Shown here: piece after piece, positions 61,492-64,000 of the stretch
Layout: every line of letters begins with the position of its first letter
Numbering within the stretch: position 1 is the stretch's first letter
Assembly: GCF_900119495.1 (NCBI RefSeq)
Contig: NZ_LT632435.1
Span: 1,550,888 to 1,614,887 of the forward strand
Length of the DNA stretch: 64,000 nt
Direction of reading: 5' to 3'
Source: Arcanobacterium urinimassiliense
GTDB lineage: Bacteria > Actinomycetota > Actinomycetes > Actinomycetales > Actinomycetaceae
The notes under the pieces: model-generated
Told to the model about the DNA's origin: nothing
Seen by the model: only the letters and a program-made list of their open reading frames with translations
Databases searched by the model: none
Program-made: the position numbers and the translations under genes

Positions 61492-62910
61492 TTATTCCGC
61501 CTTATCTTCGCCAGCTACTTCTGCTGCAGCTTCTGCTGCCTTTTCGGCCGCCTCTTCAGCTGCTGCTGCCACACCCGGAGCAGTTGCTGGCGTATCAGCC
61601 TGCGCATTTTCTTTGGCCAAAATGCGCGTATTGATTCTATCCAGTAAGAAGGCGCAAATCGCTCCTACCAGTGCCACAATCAGCGTGATAAGGAAGATTA
61701 TCTTGTATCCTACTTCTGGATTATCGCGATGTGCTTCTACAATACCGGCGGTAGTCGGATTGCCCCAGAAAATCGAGGCGTAGACCAAGAGGGAACCAAC
61801 TGCCATTGCCGAACCGTTGATTTCTTCCGGCAAGTGCAGCTCTGCAATTGGAGCTAAAATTACCGATTTCCCTAGGAAAGTACCGAAAGCCATTACGATC
61901 AGCAGCCCCATCGCCAACCAGATATTTCCGGAAGGCAGCACGTAGATAAGACCGACACCGAGAGCAATCACGCTGAGCGCCAGGCCCATCATACGAGTAG
62001 AAGACTTAAATACGTAATCAGCCACTAAGCCAGATACCAGGCCAGCAAAAATACCTACTAAGCCGGTGTTGAAAATACCGAAGGCACCTGCCTGCGCGGG
62101 CGTAGCTTTAAATACCAAAATCAGGTACGGAGCAGAGCAGTAAATTAGGTTTACGTAGCACCAATAGACGCAAAGTCCGGCAATACCAGCCAACCAAACC
62201 CGCGGAATGAGCAGTACTCGCAGCAGACCCTTCAAAGCGGCAATATTATCGGATTCACCCGGCTTTTCACCTTTCGCAGTGGCATTCTTCGGCACAAAGC
62301 GCAACAGGCAGAAAAGCAACGGAATAATTATCAAGGTGTAGCACAGACCCATAACACGCATTACGGTGTCGGCATGCTCCGAAAAAGCTGCTAACAAGCC
62401 CACCACGATTAGGTTCATTAAGAATTCGGCTGCACGGCGAATCGACTCCAGGAGTCCCATAGCCAAACCGCGCCCTTTTGTATCCGAATCCTGCGACATG
62501 AAGGAAACGCCGTTTACCACTGCTGGCCAGCCAATCGCATCCCAGACTCCCCAGGATATGGCCATGGCAATCATGATATTGAAGTCAAGATTTGGCACTA
62601 AATACAGCACTAACGCAGTACCCATCCGCCACATAGACCAAGCAATCAGAATAGAGCGAATGGTGAAACGGTTATTTACCCAGCCACCAGGCACATAAAG
62701 AAACATTGCTATGCCTAGCCAGCCCATGAGGATACCGAACTGGTCGATACCAATTCCTAAGGCGGAGGTGAGCGGCACCATCAGGGAGCCTTTGAAAGCC
62801 TCAAAGGCAGAATAGGTGAGCTGCCCAGCCATGACTATCGTCAAGAAACCGCCTATGCGGCCGGGGCGTAAAAATACCGGCAGCTTTGCGAATCTACTTT
62901 GTTTTTCCAT
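61492..62910 (-). CDS. MFS transporter, organophosphate- or three-carbon-substrate candidate
   Basis: 472 residues, twelve membrane helices, and an Ala/Glu-rich C-terminal tail of about 40 residues. The TM4-TM5 region (GWPAVVNGVSFMSQDSDTKGRGLAMGLLES) resembles the GW-P and K-x-R-G patterns of the OPA and hexuronate-type MFS groups, by eye. The glycerophosphodiesterase gene lies 25 nt upstream on the same strand, so the pair is one operon and the transporter probably imports glycerophosphodiesters or a related compound. The substrate is not proven. ATG start at 62910. Confidence 0.82.
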   Translation of the reverse strand: MEKQSRFAKLPVFLRPGRIGGFLTIVMAGQLTYSAFEAFKGSLMVPLTSALGIGIDQFGILMGWLGIAMFLYVPGGWVNNRFTIRSILIAWSMWRMGTALVLYLVPNLDFNIMIAMAISWGVWDAIGWPAVVNGVSFMSQDSDTKGRGLAMGLLESIRRAAEFLMNLIVVGLLAAFSEHADTVMRVMGLCYTLIIIPLLFCLLRFVPKNATAKGEKPGESDNIAALKGLLRVLLIPRVWLAGIAGLCVYWCYVNLIYCSAPYLILVFKATPAQAGAFGIFNTGLVGIFAGLVSGLVADYVFKSSTRMMGLALSVIALGVGLIYVLPSGNIWLAMGLLIVMAFGTFLGKSVILAPIAELHLPEEINGSAMAVGSLLVYASIFWGNPTTAGIVEAHRDNPEVGYKIIFLITLIVALVGAICAFLLDRINTRILAKENAQADTPATAPGVAAAAEEAAEKAAEAAAEVAGEDKAE

Positions 62911-62935
62911 ATATTTTTTCCAATTCTGTAGCTAG

Positions 62936-63691
62936 CTACTTTTCACTTTTTGCGCCGGTAATACCCATCAAAGTATTGGCCACATTAGAGATGATTCCAT
63001 CTACTCCCCAGTTGGCGAGTTGATTTGCTCGGCCGAGATCATCTACCGTCCAAGCATTGATACCAAAGCCAGCTCGATGAATTTCCTTCACTCGCTCTGC
63101 CGTCAAGAAGTTATCCTCCGGATGCAGGTAATCGGCCCCCACTAATTCCAGCATGGACTTCCAGTCATCATAAAGAGCGACCGTTTCATAGAGGCAGCCA
63201 ACTGGCAATTTCGGAGCGCGCTGCTTAAAGATATGCAGTAATACATGATTAAAAGAAGAAATAATGACCTTGCGAGCGGGGCTGAGCTCCTCCAGCTCCG
63301 CAATAATATTGTCAATTAGCCGCAGCGTCTCTTTTTTGCCTTGCTCATTCGACTTAATCTCGATATTGGCATTCAGACCTTTTTCGTTCATGAACTGAAT
63401 CAATTGCCGCAGAGTCGGCACTGGTTCACCGGCAAATTGCGGACTAAACCACGATCCCGCATCTAACTTCGGCAAATCTGCCGCAGTTAAATCGTAGTAA
63501 CTTCCTGCCCGATTTGTAGTGCGATCTAAAGAAGTATCGTGAATGATTATTGGAGTGCCATCTCCTAATGCATCCACATCCGTTTCAATCCAGTTGATTC
63601 CGTTATCTAAGGCAGCTTGGAAAGCACTGATGGTGTTTTCCGGCGCAAGCGTATTCAATCCACGATGTGCCATTAAAGTACAGCCTGCCAT
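62936..63691 (-). CDS. Glycerophosphodiester phosphodiesterase
   Basis: 251 residues of the GDPD TIM barrel. MAHRGLNTLAPENT holds the first catalytic His, IETDVDALGDGTPIIIHDTSLDRTT holds Glu, Asp and the second His, then NIEIKSN. No signal peptide, so cytoplasmic: it hydrolyses imported glycerophosphodiesters to glycerol-3-phosphate and an alcohol. It is first in the GDPD-MFS operon. AAAGGAGAG 4 nt before the ATG makes the start secure. Confidence 0.93.
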   Translation of the reverse strand: MAGCTLMAHRGLNTLAPENTISAFQAALDNGINWIETDVDALGDGTPIIIHDTSLDRTTNRAGSYYDLTAADLPKLDAGSWFSPQFAGEPVPTLRQLIQFMNEKGLNANIEIKSNEQGKKETLRLIDNIIAELEELSPARKVIISSFNHVLLHIFKQRAPKLPVGCLYETVALYDDWKSMLELVGADYLHPEDNFLTAERVKEIHRAGFGINAWTVDDLGRANQLANWGVDGIISNVANTLMGITGAKSEK

Positions 63692-64000
63692 TTTCTCTCC
63701 TTTCTTTGCTCACTCGATTTACCACCGGTACTTCTTCGCACGCTTATGCGGTAAATCAGCAACAATTACTAATAGTAAGGTATTCCTTAAATAGCTCCAC
63801 ACTTTCTTCCTACAATGCACATATGTGCAAAACCAAGCAGGTATTTTATCCATATTTTCACCGGTATTTATACTGATTTAATATGCTAGGCTTTCTGCTT
63901 TCACTTTCTCAGCAGTAAAAAGTTTTAAGAAACCTTCCTGGCAGCTAGGACGATAGGCGCCTTCCCTTTATCTCTCCTCGGGACGGCGCAGGCGGGCGGG
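63692..64000. promoter_or_regulatory. Leader and promoter region of the GDPD-MFS operon
   Basis: 309 bp without a gene. A perfect 14-bp palindrome TGCACATATGTGCA (63816-63829) is a good operator candidate. On the minus strand a possible promoter TTGTAG-16-TATTTA lies just downstream of it. Closer to the gene, GATTTACC (63716-63723) and GGTAAATC (63750-63757) form 8-bp arms with a 26-nt spacer in the expected leader. I see no gene to the right end of the window. Confidence 0.45.

Overview
The window comes from an actinobacterium of moderate G+C (roughly half, by eye), most like the low-GC Actinomycetaceae. The evidence is a linear block of housekeeping genes in an order I know from actinobacteria (metG-tatD-rpf-like-rsmA-ispE-ABC-F-glmU-prs-rplY-pth-mfd-eno-ftsB-DUF501-ppx), an actinobacterial dCTP deaminase, DUF4235, DUF501 and DUF4921 proteins, a PRPP synthase, and frequent GTG starts. 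I cannot name the genus. I saw no rRNA, CRISPR array, insertion sequence or prophage.

Layout. 1-2.4 kb: a partial MFS transporter divergent from a GalT/HIT-fold DUF4921 gene. 2.6-6.1 kb: a TPP riboswitch controlling a thiamine-type ABC transporter (thiBPQ). 6.2-13.0 kb: a tightly overlapping Mrp Na+/H+ antiporter operon (mrpA-C-D-E-F-G plus DUF4235), then dcd. 14.0-17.7 kb: a polar amino-acid ABC transporter whose last gene overlaps galactokinase. 17.9-19.6 kb: a wall-anchored two-repeat surface protein; then tRNA-Leu(UAA) and nhaA. 21.6-32.96 kb: minus-strand housekeeping block (ppx, DUF501, ftsB-like, eno, mfd, pth, rplY, prs, a shortened glmU), then tRNA-Gln. 33.2-35.4 kb: a NatAB-type ABC exporter. 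35.5-39.3 kb: ABC-F, ispE, rsmA. 39.4-43.0 kb: an unusual three-gene module (two paralogous multi-pass membrane proteins around a membrane-tethered SRPBCC protein). 43.1-47.1 kb: rpf-like, tatD, metG. 47.2-51.7 kb: a nicotinamidase-like hydrolase with a hyperacidic tail, rsmI, and an SDR/aldehyde dehydrogenase pair. 51.8-58.7 kb: SNF2 helicase, L,D-transpeptidase, alpha/beta hydrolase, DUF1846. 58.9-63.7 kb: dhaM-dhaL-dhaK, an MFS transporter and a glycerophosphodiesterase, all on the minus strand.

How the genes work together. Sodium and pH homeostasis is covered twice (Mrp and NhaA). The right end looks like a three-carbon salvage unit: a glycerophosphodiester phosphodiesterase, a transporter, and a PTS-dependent dihydroxyacetone kinase. 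Cell-wall and division functions (L,D-transpeptidase, rpf-like lytic protein, FtsB-like protein, GlmU) are scattered through the core block.

The best candidate for something undescribed is the 39.4-43.0 kb module: two homologous membrane proteins and an SRPBCC ligand-binding protein, divergently arranged around an inverted repeat, sitting inside the otherwise conserved rpf-rsmA interval. Other points of note are a GlmU lacking its acetyltransferase half, a perfect 52-bp tandem duplication that rewrote the C-terminus of the ABC-F protein, a class I-shaped tRNA-Leu(UAA), and several short tandem repeats at gene ends.
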